NCBI GenBank assembly: GCA_902625725.1
Contig: CACOCY010000015.1
Span: 1 to 43,151 of the forward strand
Length of the DNA stretch: 43,151 bases
From: an uncultured SAR116 cluster alpha proteobacterium
GTDB taxonomy: Bacteria; Pseudomonadota; Alphaproteobacteria; Puniceispirillales; Puniceispirillaceae
Direction: 5' to 3'
The notes beneath the pieces were generated by a model. That model was not told where the DNA came from. It did not search any database and saw only the letters and a program-made list of their open reading frames with translations. Of the stretch, positions 1 through 8,809 are shown one piece after another. Made by a program: the position numbers and the translations under genes. Each line of letters begins with the position of its first letter. The stretch's first letter is position 1.

Positions 1-1
1 A

Positions 2-571
2 AGTTATTTAGAAAATATTAAGAACAAAAGTGCCGAAATAGGCTCGCTTGAAAACATGAATCATCTAGAAACTGGTGTTATTTTACTTGATGTGAGGTTA
101 CCTGGTATATCTGGGTTAGAGGTCTATGAAAAACAAAGACAATTAATTCCTTTCAATCATGAACCTGTTTTAATTATGACTGGACATGGTGAAGTTAATA
201 TGGCCGTATCTGCACTAAAAAGTGGTGCATATGATTTTTTGACTAAACCTGTTGATCCAACAAGACTATTATCTGATATCGATAAAGCTTACGAGTTGTC
301 AAAAGAACTTCTGGAAATGCGGAAATTTATATTTAATTTTGACCAAAGGTTTGGAAAACTTACTGCTAGAGAAGCTGAAATTGCCGAGTTGATAGCTGTA
401 AACAACCCCAATAAATCAATAGCCGAAAAACTCGGAATAAGTGTACGTACGATTGAGCTTCACCGCTCTAGAATCTTTACCAAAATGGAAGTTTCAAGCG
501 CATCAGACATCGCAGCTAAATTTGAAAAATACGCTTACTCAAAAAGAAGCTTCCTATCCTCAAGAGCTTAA
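2..571 (+). CDS. FixJ-family two-component response regulator (5' truncated by window edge)
   Basis: This is the C-terminal part of a DNA-binding response regulator, the output half of a two-component system. The reading frame is open to the first bases of the window, so the start lies outside it. The usual receiver start with its acidic pair is missing. The phospho-acceptor Asp is in LLDVRLPGISG (codon at 89-91). It is followed by the FixJ-typical MTGHGEVNMAVSALKSGAYD and the receiver Lys in FLTKPVD. The C-terminal LuxR/FixJ helix-turn-helix runs from LTAREAEIAEL through SIAEKLGISVRTIELHRS. An internal ATG at 56 would leave only half a receiver and is unlikely to be the true start. The partner kinase is not visible. 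The secreted protease gene follows 21 bases downstream and may be co-transcribed. The regulated genes cannot be inferred. Confidence 0.9.
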   Translation, partial: SYLENIKNKSAEIGSLENMNHLETGVILLDVRLPGISGLEVYEKQRQLIPFNHEPVLIMTGHGEVNMAVSALKSGAYDFLTKPVDPTRLLSDIDKAYELSKELLEMRKFIFNFDQRFGKLTAREAEIAELIAVNNPNKSIAEKLGISVRTIELHRSRIFTKMEVSSASDIAAKFEKYAYSKRSFLSSRA

Positions 572-592
572 TTTCTTCACGAGCAACAATAT

Positions 593-1327
593 ATGATATA
601 TCGATTAAGTTTTCTTCTTTTATTTCTTTTTTTCTTCCATGGAATGGGTGCTGCTCAAGAAAATAATGCTAGGAAGATTAAAATCAACCCCGAAACATCT
701 ATAGCAAGTGGATTTTTTGTTACAGATGACGGATATCTGATAACAGCCTATCATGCCATTGCGAATTTTAATGAGATTATAGTCCTGCTTGCAAAAAATA
801 GGGCTATTGAAGCAAAGGTAGTTAAATTTGATGAAGAATTAGACCTTGCTCTTTTGAAAATTAACTCCATAACCACTTTTGGGTACTTATCACACTCAAA
901 ATCTGTTCCAGCAGGTATGGATGTGGTTACAATCGGTTATCCGCAGGTTGCATTTCTAGGACTGACCCCGAAAATAACACGCGGAATAGTGAACAGTAAT
1001 TCTGGTCTCCAAGACGATAAAAACTCATTCCAGTTCAGCGCTGAGGTACAACAAGGAAATTCTGGTGGTCCTCTTGTTGCTCCTGGTGGAACAATTGTGG
1101 GAGTAGTCCAATCAAAATTAGATGCTCTTAAATTATCGGAAAGAACCAACGATTTAACTCAAAACGTAAATTTTGCTACAAAAAGTGCTATACTAATAGA
1201 GTTCCTATCAAGTCTTCCAAATCTTCCATCAACACAACCTCTAGATCCTGACCAACCTCTTAAGGCAATTCGGATTTATAAGGAATTAGAAAATGTAGTT
1301 GTACCTATAATTGCAAGAAACAAATAA
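593..1327 (+). CDS. Secreted trypsin-like serine protease (S1C/HtrA-like, no PDZ domain)
   Basis: The protein is a 244-residue exported protease. An N-terminal hydrophobic signal sequence (residues 5-20, ending around GMGAAQ) points to export to the periplasm. The chymotrypsin-fold triad is recognisable: His54 in LITAYHAI, Asp84 in ELDLALLKI and Ser157 in QQGNSGGPLV. The Ser motif is typical of the DegP/HtrA group. The protein ends about 85 residues after the Ser and has no room for a PDZ domain, so it is a short S1C member, unlike classical DegP/DegQ. It lies 21 bases after the FixJ-like regulator and converges with the cyclase gene. Envelope protein quality control or processing is plausible from the family, but the substrate is unknown. 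Confidence 0.85.
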   Translation: MIYRLSFLLLFLFFFHGMGAAQENNARKIKINPETSIASGFFVTDDGYLITAYHAIANFNEIIVLLAKNRAIEAKVVKFDEELDLALLKINSITTFGYLSHSKSVPAGMDVVTIGYPQVAFLGLTPKITRGIVNSNSGLQDDKNSFQFSAEVQQGNSGGPLVAPGGTIVGVVQSKLDALKLSERTNDLTQNVNFATKSAILIEFLSSLPNLPSTQPLDPDQPLKAIRIYKELENVVVPIIARNK

Positions 1328-1371
1328 TTTAAATTTGGACAAACATTATAGGAGATAGATTTGGAACGAAA

Positions 1372-3333
1372 TCACTTTGTCTCCGCCGTATACACTCCAT
1401 CCCAATTATCTGGTAGGGGTGACCTAGATAATTCAGTAATCCTATCGTTCATTAATGAAGCGTATCCATATACAGAACTTTGTTTGTTACTCAATATTTT
1501 TTGCAATGCCTTGGCTGATTTATCAAATTGACCAGACCTAAATTCCTTTAGATAAGCTGCGACTGCATCGAGCACTTCTTGCTCGGCAGCACTTTCAAGC
1601 AATCCATATATCACTTCTGGGTCAGTTTTACCCTTCACTCTTATTTTATCGATTTCCAATATTAAATTGGTTTTGTCATTGATTGCAGCTGCGGTATTCT
1701 TGCACAGCACTGTCGTAATGCCATATCCTTTTGTCTGTCCTTCTAATCGGGAGGCAAGATTAACAACATCGCCAAGCACCGTATAGTCGAAACGTTGTTT
1801 AGACCCCATGTTGCCAACAACACACTCTCCAGTTGCAACACCAATACCAATTCTCAAATCAAACGAGACATTCCCTTGGGCACTTATTTTATCATTGACC
1901 TTATATATCGTTTGCATCATGCGCTGGGCTGCATCGACAGCAAGTTCAGCATGTTTTGGATTTTCAACCGGCGCATTCCAAAACGCCATTATGCAGTCAC
2001 CCATATATTTATCTATTGTTCCTCCACATTCTAGGATGTCGTTTGTGAGTTCGGTTAATAACGTATTTATGACCTCCGCTAATACTTCCGGCTGCTCTTT
2101 AAGTGCCTCTGATATAGCCGTAAATCCTCTAACGTCGCAAAACATAATCGTCATTTTTCTTTTCTCGCCGCCAAGGGTTAATTTATCCGGATCAGCAATT
2201 AAAGCATCAACCATGTCGGGAGCAAGATATTGCGCGAAAGCGCCCTTTATCTGGCGTTTTTGTTTTCCTTCTGTAAGATATGCGTGAGCACCTGAAGCGA
2301 TAAAACTAAACAAAAAGGAAGGCAAAGCTGCAAATGAGGTAAGAAAATATCCCTGTTGCCATGTCACTATTGAGGCTACAAATGCTCCTGCACCCGCCAC
2401 TAACAAAGTTCCAGCAGAATAAAAGGGATTAAATGTTTGAGTGGCCACAAAACCAATAATCGCCATTAATGTTAAAAAAATTAACTTTTGCTCAACAGAC
2501 GGGTTTACAATCCAACTCTCATTTAACATATTTTGAAGCATATTTGCGTGAACTTCTACTCCTGGTGATAAGCGAGCATTAAATCTCGTATGTGGCGTAG
2601 GAAACGCATCCACCTGGCTTTGTTGAACATCGGGAGTTGCTTTTACGTCAAGCCCAATAAGAACATATTTGTCCTTTACGGCACCAGCTTCAACGCCATT
2701 TTCCAGAAAAAATTGATAATAAGAAAGGTAAGTAAATGAGTGATCCTCTCCGATGTAGTTAATGATTCTAGAACGTTCTTCTGGGACTTCCTCAATCTTT
2801 GCTGCGACCGATGATAGTGTTCCCTCAAATGAAGGAAAGTATCTAATAACTCTGTCGTTATCTTGGTCAACACCGGCAAGACCAACTCTGGCACCAGCCT
2901 CCTCAAAATCAACGAAGGGTCTAGTCTCAATTACCCCTGACATAAAACCGTCATCCACAGCGGTTAAGTCTGATGCTAAAATAACATTATCTGCCATAGT
3001 GATAGCGTCTGCGAAATAGCCGTCAGATTCCGGTTCAGATGGTTCAGCAAACACAACATCAAAAATAATATCACGGGCACCCTCTTCTACTAATCTCTCC
3101 ACCAGCATACCGTGCAGTTCACGAGGCCAAGGCCATTGTGTCTCAAATGCAGAAAAAGACGCCTCATCGATTGCCACAACAACAATTTCATTGGATGAGG
3201 TCTTGGAGGGCATCAAAACATTCAGAACATCAATATTAAGTCGCTCTGCAGGTCCAAATAGAACAAGATAAGAGAATATGTTACCAAGAACTACTGCTGC
3301 TAAAGCTACTTTCCATTGTTTTCCGAATTTCAC
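1372..3333 (-). CDS. CHASE2-domain class III adenylate/guanylate cyclase
   Basis: The protein is a 653-residue membrane-bound nucleotide cyclase. The order is: one N-terminal membrane helix (about 8-27), an extracytoplasmic CHASE2 sensor (about 30-275), three membrane helices (about 283-353), a short linker, and a class III catalytic domain (about 390-580). The catalytic residues look intact: metal-binding Asp400 in FCDVRGF and Asp446 in KYMGDCIMAFW, Lys442 and Asp517 (FDYTVLGD) as expected for adenine recognition, and Asn525/Arg529 in VVNLASRLE. It is therefore probably an active cAMP synthase with output in the cytoplasm. The start is GTG, and its first base on the coding strand overlaps the last base of the upstream FecR/TPR gene, which implies translational coupling. 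The stimulus is unknown, and the FecR/barrel partner is the obvious candidate. Confidence 0.9.
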   Translation of the reverse strand: MKFGKQWKVALAAVVLGNIFSYLVLFGPAERLNIDVLNVLMPSKTSSNEIVVVAIDEASFSAFETQWPWPRELHGMLVERLVEEGARDIIFDVVFAEPSEPESDGYFADAITMADNVILASDLTAVDDGFMSGVIETRPFVDFEEAGARVGLAGVDQDNDRVIRYFPSFEGTLSSVAAKIEEVPEERSRIINYIGEDHSFTYLSYYQFFLENGVEAGAVKDKYVLIGLDVKATPDVQQSQVDAFPTPHTRFNARLSPGVEVHANMLQNMLNESWIVNPSVEQKLIFLTLMAIIGFVATQTFNPFYSAGTLLVAGAGAFVASIVTWQQGYFLTSFAALPSFLFSFIASGAHAYLTEGKQKRQIKGAFAQYLAPDMVDALIADPDKLTLGGEKRKMTIMFCDVRGFTAISEALKEQPEVLAEVINTLLTELTNDILECGGTIDKYMGDCIMAFWNAPVENPKHAELAVDAAQRMMQTIYKVNDKISAQGNVSFDLRIGIGVATGECVVGNMGSKQRFDYTVLGDVVNLASRLEGQTKGYGITTVLCKNTAAAINDKTNLILEIDKIRVKGKTDPEVIYGLLESAAEQEVLDAVAAYLKEFRSGQFDKSAKALQKILSNKQSSVYGYASLMNDRITELSRSPLPDNWDGVYTAETK

Positions 3334-6300
3334 TAAAAATAACTCCTATAAGTGAGGGTCATCTTATATTCATTAGAGTCATCATTTGAAGGTGTATAAG
3401 TGTGGGTTAGGTCCGCAGCTAGTTCCCCATCCCCTAATGCTCTTGTAAAATTAATTTTCTGCGCTGTAACATCGTAGGGAGTACCGTAAGCTGTTGATAC
3501 AACGCCACTCATGTGATAAGCGATTGCAGCAACTAAAAAGTCGTTGTATTTTTTTGTAACCCCAATATGTGCCAAGGTTTCCGGTATTCCCGTCACACGA
3601 CCAAAAACACCTTCTTCATCATATCCCGGATGATCAATAACTTTGGCATCTAAGAATTCTATTCCTGAAAACATAGTCAGTGTGTCGGAAAGCAAAGATT
3701 CTGCTTTTAAGGTGGTTGTTTTAAATCTTGCGGCTGCAAAAGAATTAGAGGGGGTGTAAAGCCTATTCGTATTAGGATTGTTAAATTTATTGAGAGTAAA
3801 ATTCTCTAACAAATCTGCATTCCATTGCTCTCTAAATATTATATACACGGGATTATTTTTTATCTCGAACTCATCAATGTTCACATATAATCTTGCTTTT
3901 TCTGACATTTGGTATCTGAAATGCGCAGATGCTTGATTTATGTGACTACCTGAATTCATGAATTCGTATCTTGTAGGGACACCCGCTATATCATCTATAT
4001 GAAGAGATGCTTGTTTGAGAGGATGATAGTCTTGTATTAGCGCTAAAGAATAACTTAATTGACCACTTTCATTTAATACACCTACAGAAGGTCGTATTTT
4101 AACCCTACTTACATTTGATGTAACCCCGGTTTGGTCAACTGAGTCGAGACTTAGTGTTTGCCTGAAGTCTCTATCATATAAAACACCTCTTACTCTAAAT
4201 TCTCTCGTGTTTTTTTCCTTTTTCTCTTTCAGGCTCATCGACAAAACCCAATCATATTCATTGTTTGAGATTTTCTCTATTCGTTCAGAATAAGCTGTTG
4301 AAAGATCAGTGCAAGCTGTTAAGCTGGTGGGATCCGTTACCGTGTAATCAGATTGAGCTTTTCTGTATGCGCCTTCCGCTGCCCATGATAATTCAGTCTC
4401 ATCTAATTTAGCTCCAACTTCAGCAACTCCAAATTCAGCTGCCGAAGTTTTCATTTTGTCTAAACCAGTACAATCACCTGATACATTTATAGATATTTCA
4501 GCATTTCCATTTTCTGCTGCTAAACTATTCAAGAAAACCGATTTATCTTTCCTAAAAGAAACACCATAATCCACTCTTGTTGTTGTATCCTCAATTGGGA
4601 ACGTTCCATCTGTTTCAAAAGGAACCACATTTGCCGTAAAAAAACGGTTCGTATCAAATTCGTCACGCCAACCTAGGCCAATAAATCCTAATCCAAATGT
4701 GGATATATCTGTATCATCATCTGCAAAATATGCATCTCTTTGGGTTTGAAAAAGACCAAGATCCGTCAAATAACTAAATTCCTGATTTCCCTCTATTTTA
4801 CGTCCATTAGTTCCTAATTTTAATGCAATATCGCTATTTTCTTCCCCAAGACCAACTTTTATTTCACGATAGCCATAATCGCCTGGGCGGGATATCACAT
4901 CTGGTCTATTTCTTCTCGAACCAAAGGTTTGACTATCCAAGGTGAAACCCCTAATGTATTGTGAATTTCTCTCAAGCGCACTTGGTGCTGTAGCTGCTCT
5001 AAAAAGATAGCTACCGGCCCATGTTTGATCCTTTGTTCTTTGAGACGCCTCTCTTGCGTGATTTGGAAGTCCAACTTCCAAGAAACGTCTTCCTACATTT
5101 GCACCGCCTTGCTGGTCGTTCGCTAGTTGACCCCAACTTGTTTCCTCTGTAGTCCGATCCATGGCCTGTCTTGCGTGGAAAATTGCTCTGCCAGAATCAA
5201 GCTCTGCTGAGTATATTTGGGAAGCAACAACATGAGGCAATGGATCTTTATTATCGAGTTTGATTGCTCTTTCCAACTGAGTTATTGCTTGTGAAACTTC
5301 GTCGGCATGGAGATGGGCAATAGATAAAAACACATATGCCCTTGCATAATTTGGCTCTATTGCTAAAGCCTGCACAAACGATTCGATTGCTTCTTGATAT
5401 CTCCCAGATTTAAGCTCCACAATACCAAGAGCGACTAGGATATCTATTTGATTTGGATCTGACTGGAGCACTTGTTTAACTTCTTTCCTAGCCTCATCCA
5501 ACTGATATCTATAACTAAAATATTGTGCTTTACCAGCCGCCAAAGAATGTGTTTTACCACCCAGTTTTTCAGCCAACTTTAAAACAGCCAGGGCATAATC
5601 ATAATTACCGTTTGCAATTTCGATCTGTGAAATCTTAATTAGTGGTTTTTGCCAATATGGATCAGATTTATTTGCATCTTTTAAATACTCTAATGCGATG
5701 GAGGCGTTGCCCTTTGCAAGCTCTATCTCGGCTAAAAGCGCATGAAAACTTGCTTTACTCTCAGCATCTGCTAAGCCCTTCAAAAGCTTTTGTGTTGCTG
5801 CTTCGTAACCCCCATTTGAAAAATCAAACTTTGCCTCAACATATAATTTTCCGGGCGAAGCTGGAATGCCATCCAGTATTTTACGGCCTGTTTGTACATC
5901 ACCTAACGCGAAATTTGAATCAGCTTTGATCAGGCTTGCCCAAATTTTCCATTTGCCATCTGGCAATATATTAGGGTCGATTTTTGCAAGACAGCTTGGA
6001 TTTCGGTTTTCCACACTCTCTAAAAAACGCTCCGGAGTGACCATGTCGCCGATTTCACAAGCAGTGGTTTTATTTTCTGGATCAACGATCGAAAGCAGAC
6101 TAGTTTTTTCAATACTATTTCCAACGTTTTCAGGTGCATAAGCGAATGGCTCCACCTCATATTTGAATATAAATTGAAGATAATTTTCAGGGTTGAGAAG
6201 TTTATTAACCGAAATCACCCCATTTGAGCTGACATTTGCAATTTGCCCATTATTAATTTCCTTTGTGATGCCGTCATTACCAGCAAGTTTAATTTCTCCC

Positions 6301-6740
6301 TCCAAAACAGCCAAACTCGAACTAGAATCCTTAAGGACTTCTATCACCCATTCGGTCCCCCTAATAGAAGCCACAGCATTCGGCGCTTTAACCTTGATCT
6401 TAGCGGGTTTTTTGTTTGTTTTTGACCAAATTTTACCCAATTTAAGATTAACCTGAGTTTGTTGCTCTTTTGGTTTGTAATTTAATTGGAATTCAGCATT
6501 TCGTGAAATTTTCGTTTGAGTTCTGTTTGGTAATAAAATAATTGCAGACGCCTTAGGACCAGTCCTTATCCAGGAGCCTGTTTTTACAAGTTGTCCCTCT
6601 TCCACAATATTCCAAATTTTTTGGTCAATTGAAGTTTCAACAGCACCTTTGAATGATATTATTTTAAAATCCTGAGAGAAAGCGCTATTACTTATAAATA
6701 CAACAATAAGCCCTAGAAAAATAGTACGTAAATAAATCAT
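3333..6740 (-). CDS. FecR-domain/TPR protein with C-terminal outer-membrane beta-barrel-like region
   Basis: The protein is about 1135 residues long. I start it at the ATG at 6740 because a clean signal peptide begins there (hydrophobic residues 6-18, likely cut after AFS at 22). A longer version from 6800 would place 20 unlikely residues before the signal. A FecR-like domain follows (about 35-155, including a VASIRGTEW motif), then a TPR solenoid (about 300-520). The last 500 or so residues have alternating polar/hydrophobic strands and end in a C-terminal Phe (LTYRSYF), the classic outer-membrane barrel signature. It would span the periplasm from a barrel anchor. It overlaps the CHASE2 cyclase gene by one base, which suggests joint envelope sensing. 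The domain calls are firm for FecR and TPR and inferred for the barrel. Confidence 0.8.
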   Translation of the reverse strand: MIYLRTIFLGLIVVFISNSAFSQDFKIISFKGAVETSIDQKIWNIVEEGQLVKTGSWIRTGPKASAIILLPNRTQTKISRNAEFQLNYKPKEQQTQVNLKLGKIWSKTNKKPAKIKVKAPNAVASIRGTEWVIEVLKDSSSSLAVLEGEIKLAGNDGITKEINNGQIANVSSNGVISVNKLLNPENYLQFIFKYEVEPFAYAPENVGNSIEKTSLLSIVDPENKTTACEIGDMVTPERFLESVENRNPSCLAKIDPNILPDGKWKIWASLIKADSNFALGDVQTGRKILDGIPASPGKLYVEAKFDFSNGGYEAATQKLLKGLADAESKASFHALLAEIELAKGNASIALEYLKDANKSDPYWQKPLIKISQIEIANGNYDYALAVLKLAEKLGGKTHSLAAGKAQYFSYRYQLDEARKEVKQVLQSDPNQIDILVALGIVELKSGRYQEAIESFVQALAIEPNYARAYVFLSIAHLHADEVSQAITQLERAIKLDNKDPLPHVVASQIYSAELDSGRAIFHARQAMDRTTEETSWGQLANDQQGGANVGRRFLEVGLPNHAREASQRTKDQTWAGSYLFRAATAPSALERNSQYIRGFTLDSQTFGSRRNRPDVISRPGDYGYREIKVGLGEENSDIALKLGTNGRKIEGNQEFSYLTDLGLFQTQRDAYFADDDTDISTFGLGFIGLGWRDEFDTNRFFTANVVPFETDGTFPIEDTTTRVDYGVSFRKDKSVFLNSLAAENGNAEISINVSGDCTGLDKMKTSAAEFGVAEVGAKLDETELSWAAEGAYRKAQSDYTVTDPTSLTACTDLSTAYSERIEKISNNEYDWVLSMSLKEKKEKNTREFRVRGVLYDRDFRQTLSLDSVDQTGVTSNVSRVKIRPSVGVLNESGQLSYSLALIQDYHPLKQASLHIDDIAGVPTRYEFMNSGSHINQASAHFRYQMSEKARLYVNIDEFEIKNNPVYIIFREQWNADLLENFTLNKFNNPNTNRLYTPSNSFAAARFKTTTLKAESLLSDTLTMFSGIEFLDAKVIDHPGYDEEGVFGRVTGIPETLAHIGVTKKYNDFLVAAIAYHMSGVVSTAYGTPYDVTAQKINFTRALGDGELAADLTHTYTPSNDDSNEYKMTLTYRSYF

Positions 6741-6866
6741 AATAAAATACTTTTTTAACTTTAAATCATAAAAAGATAACAGATAACTAATACAGCACAT
6801 AGAGTTATTTTTTTATCTATTTACTTATCATTTTAGAAAAACATATCATAAGGTCACAAACAACAT

Positions 6867-7703
6867 ATGCTTTTTGGTGAATTCTTGTCCAGCCGTTTAG
6901 AATATCCACTTTTAATTTCTTTTATATTTCTGTTTCTTTCTTCATGCTCAACGTCAGAAATATTGCAAACAAAGGAGACCTCATCTCGGTTTCTCTCCGT
7001 TGAAAAAGAACTGATGCATGTTGCTCCTGAGGAACGAAGCATCTCCAATTTACAATTCAGTCACAAAAGTAAAATTATTATTTGGATGCACGGAACAAAA
7101 AGACCAGCCGTTGCAAGCAATCATAATTGTACTGATGACATGCCACCAGAAAGTTTAACACTAGCAGCTGAAAAACTCAATTTTTCTGTATATTACCTTT
7201 GCTCTAGGGCTGTTGATGGTAAGGAAAAAGGTTCATTTATTTATAAAAGAGTGGGCGAATTAGAAAAAAAAATAGCGCAACTAAATCAGGCAGGTATAAA
7301 AGGCGAAAATATATTTGTTTCCGGTTTTTCAGCTGGTGGTTGGACAGCTCTGATGGCAGCAAGAATGCTACCTACTAGTTTCAAAGGAGGTGTTTTGTTT
7401 GCTCCAGCTTTTGCAGGCCCAAGATATGAAACGAGGATTTTTCCTATTTGGCGCAAAGTAATAAGACCAAAACAAGTTGATGAAATTTTAAGGGCTAAAG
7501 AATTAAACTTTCTTATTTTTGCTTATGATGACGACCCTTTTAACAGGCCTAAAGATTTATTCGTTTTCCTTAAGCAAGGGAATTTATTTCCAAAGATCAG
7601 AGGTTACACTTGTAATAGGGGTCACTTCACTTATCAGAATGATTGCAAAGGTCAACAGACTCATGAGGAAATTCTACGCTTCTTTCAAGCATCTGAGTCT
7701 TGA
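6867..7703 (+). CDS. Lipoprotein alpha/beta hydrolase
   Basis: The product has 278 residues. The N-terminus carries a lipoprotein signal: a hydrophobic stretch at 14-24 followed by lipobox FLSSC with Cys27 as the lipidation site. It should sit on the periplasmic side of a membrane. The rest looks like an alpha/beta hydrolase: a WMHGT oxyanion segment near 73-77, the nucleophile elbow GFSAGG with Ser155, an acidic cluster YDDDP (about 220-224) after a core strand, and a late His253 in RGHFTY. That gives a plausible Ser-Asp-His triad. Substrate is unknown; dienelactone-hydrolase-like or esterase folds fit. It diverges from the FecR/TPR gene. Its 3' end overlaps the convergent cyclic-nucleotide-binding gene by 19 bases. 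Confidence 0.75.
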   Translation: MLFGEFLSSRLEYPLLISFIFLFLSSCSTSEILQTKETSSRFLSVEKELMHVAPEERSISNLQFSHKSKIIIWMHGTKRPAVASNHNCTDDMPPESLTLAAEKLNFSVYYLCSRAVDGKEKGSFIYKRVGELEKKIAQLNQAGIKGENIFVSGFSAGGWTALMAARMLPTSFKGGVLFAPAFAGPRYETRIFPIWRKVIRPKQVDEILRAKELNFLIFAYDDDPFNRPKDLFVFLKQGNLFPKIRGYTCNRGHFTYQNDCKGQQTHEEILRFFQASES

Positions 7704-8080
7704 TCAGTTGCTTCAGTATTTTGAATGATTGGCTTATTTGTAACTGTTTTTTTTAGCAATCCACGAATCCGGGATACTAAAACTCTAGTAAGGCCGGTTA
7801 CGAAGGGATCGGATTTAGATAGTTTGTCAGTAAACTCATGTTGACTAATTTTAATTAGATTTACATCGGTTAATGCATCAGCTCTTCCGGAGCGCAAAGA
7901 TTTATCAATTACTCCCATCTCGCCAAATATTTCATTTTCTCCGAGAATAAAATCAGCTTTACCTGATTTATTAGTTGGAAGGAAAATACCAATTTCGCCC
8001 GAAACAATCAGGTAAACCGAATCAGCCTTATCTCCTGCTTCGAAAATTGTCTCATTTTTTTTTCCAACAATTTTTTTCAT
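7685..8080 (-). CDS. Stand-alone cyclic-nucleotide-binding domain protein
   Basis: The product is 131 residues, essentially one cNMP-binding (CAP_ED) domain with no DNA-binding or channel module. The beta-roll signature IFEAGDKADSVYLIVSGEI (about 12-30) is clear. The phosphate-binding cassette is well preserved: Phe52-Gly53-Glu54 and Arg66-Ala67 in the FGEMG...GRADA arrangement. It is therefore likely to bind cAMP or cGMP. It ends with a basic helix (RIRGLLKKT) and an acidic tail. It lies 62 bases downstream of two PII-like genes and a DUF1538 gene on the same strand, and about 4.3 kb from a cAMP cyclase. Acting as a diffusible ligand-sensing partner for the transporter is an inference. Confidence 0.82.
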   Translation of the reverse strand: MKKIVGKKNETIFEAGDKADSVYLIVSGEIGIFLPTNKSGKADFILGENEIFGEMGVIDKSLRSGRADALTDVNLIKISQHEFTDKLSKSDPFVTGLTRVLVSRIRGLLKKTVTNKPIIQNTEATDQDSDA

Positions 8081-8142
8081 TGAAAATCACCTATGACGGG
8101 TCTTCTTTTGTTACCTGATTTACATTATTTCAGTGGGTTGCT

Positions 8143-8433
8143 CTATGCTGTGGAACGCATGAGGGAATTCGACATAAAAACCACACCACTTTTTTTTGTA
8201 TGAAGCTCACATAGACTAAAGAGTTGGTCAAACACCTCGTTTTTATACTTCTCATCAGCAATTATTGTTATTATTGATGCCTCGCCGTAACTTCCAAATT
8301 GTTTTTGTTCAAATAAGTCATTCGAGCGACCCGTCGCGAAAAATACATACTCTACACCCGCAATTTGTGAAACTTCATCTTTCACAATTTGGCCATATTC
8401 TTTTTCAACAAGCGCGCCTATTTCGACTTTCAT
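8143..8433 (-). CDS. Small PII-like protein, second of a tandem pair
   Basis: The product is 96 residues from the ATG at 8433. I prefer this start to the in-frame ATG at 8445 because the bases between them contain a GGAG Shine-Dalgarno correctly spaced for 8433. The protein has a ferredoxin-like beta-alpha-beta pattern: an N-terminal strand MKVEIGALVEK, a central exposed segment rich in Gly, Ser and acidic residues, then strand SIITIIADEK followed by a helix and a final strand SGVVFMSN. This resembles PII-family trimers, but no canonical PII signature (uridylylation-Tyr loop or GxGKI loop) is present. The gene follows the first PII-like gene closely and belongs to the DUF1538 operon. The likely role is regulation of the membrane protein; the family assignment is tentative. 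Confidence 0.6.
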   Translation of the reverse strand: MKVEIGALVEKEYGQIVKDEVSQIAGVEYVFFATGRSNDLFEQKQFGSYGEASIITIIADEKYKNEVFDQLFSLCELHTKKSGVVFMSNSLMRSTA

Positions 8434-8450
8434 CGACTTCTCCAAAAATT

Positions 8451-8807
8451 TTATTCTGCTGATTTGAGAACTGCATCAGGAATATATGTAGCTACTCGGT
8501 CTAATTTAGTCATATACATGATCCCTTTGCCAGGTGTATCAAGCTTTCCAGCTAAAAACATTGCCTCAAAAATTAAATCAGCCTGATCCTCTGATACAAT
8601 AATTCGTATTACTTCTTTTTGCTCGTCAATTGTCACTCCCAGCAGTCCTAACCTTTCGCGCACACCGGTACCACGAGCATAGTTGATTGTTGCACCTTGA
8701 GCACCGCTGTTTTTGGCGGCCTCTAAAACTGTTTCGGCCAGACTATTTTGAACAACACATGTAATCATACATGCATTAGAGAGATAAGTTATTGTTCGGT
8801 TACTCAT
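8451..8807 (-). CDS. P-II family regulator-like protein associated with DUF1538
   Basis: The product is 118 residues with the PII ferredoxin-like fold pattern. It has an N-terminal strand ACMITCVVQNSLAETVLEAA, then the segment GAQGATINYARGTGVRE where classical PII has its T-loop region. A strand EVIRIIVSEDQADLIFEAM follows, and then KLDTPGKGIMYMTKLDRV, which matches the PII C-terminal region (TPGxGIxF). The T-loop is shorter than in GlnB and lacks the modifiable Tyr, so uridylylation is unlikely. The gene starts two bases after the DUF1538 stop codon. By analogy with other PII-transporter pairs (GlnK-AmtB, SbtB-SbtA), it probably binds a small ligand and gates the DUF1538 transporter. That last step is inference. 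Confidence 0.8.
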   Translation of the reverse strand: MSNRTITYLSNACMITCVVQNSLAETVLEAAKNSGAQGATINYARGTGVRERLGLLGVTIDEQKEVIRIIVSEDQADLIFEAMFLAGKLDTPGKGIMYMTKLDRVATYIPDAVLKSAE

Positions 8808-8809
8808 GA

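Noticed and set aside
1808-2287. 159-codon open frame antisense to the cyclase catalytic region
   Set aside because: The opposite strand encodes all class III cyclase motifs here. The antisense translation has no recognisable domain, so it is a shadow.
6741-6800. Upstream extension of the FecR/TPR gene to an ATG at 6800
   Set aside because: It would add 20 residues ahead of a clean signal peptide that starts at 6740.
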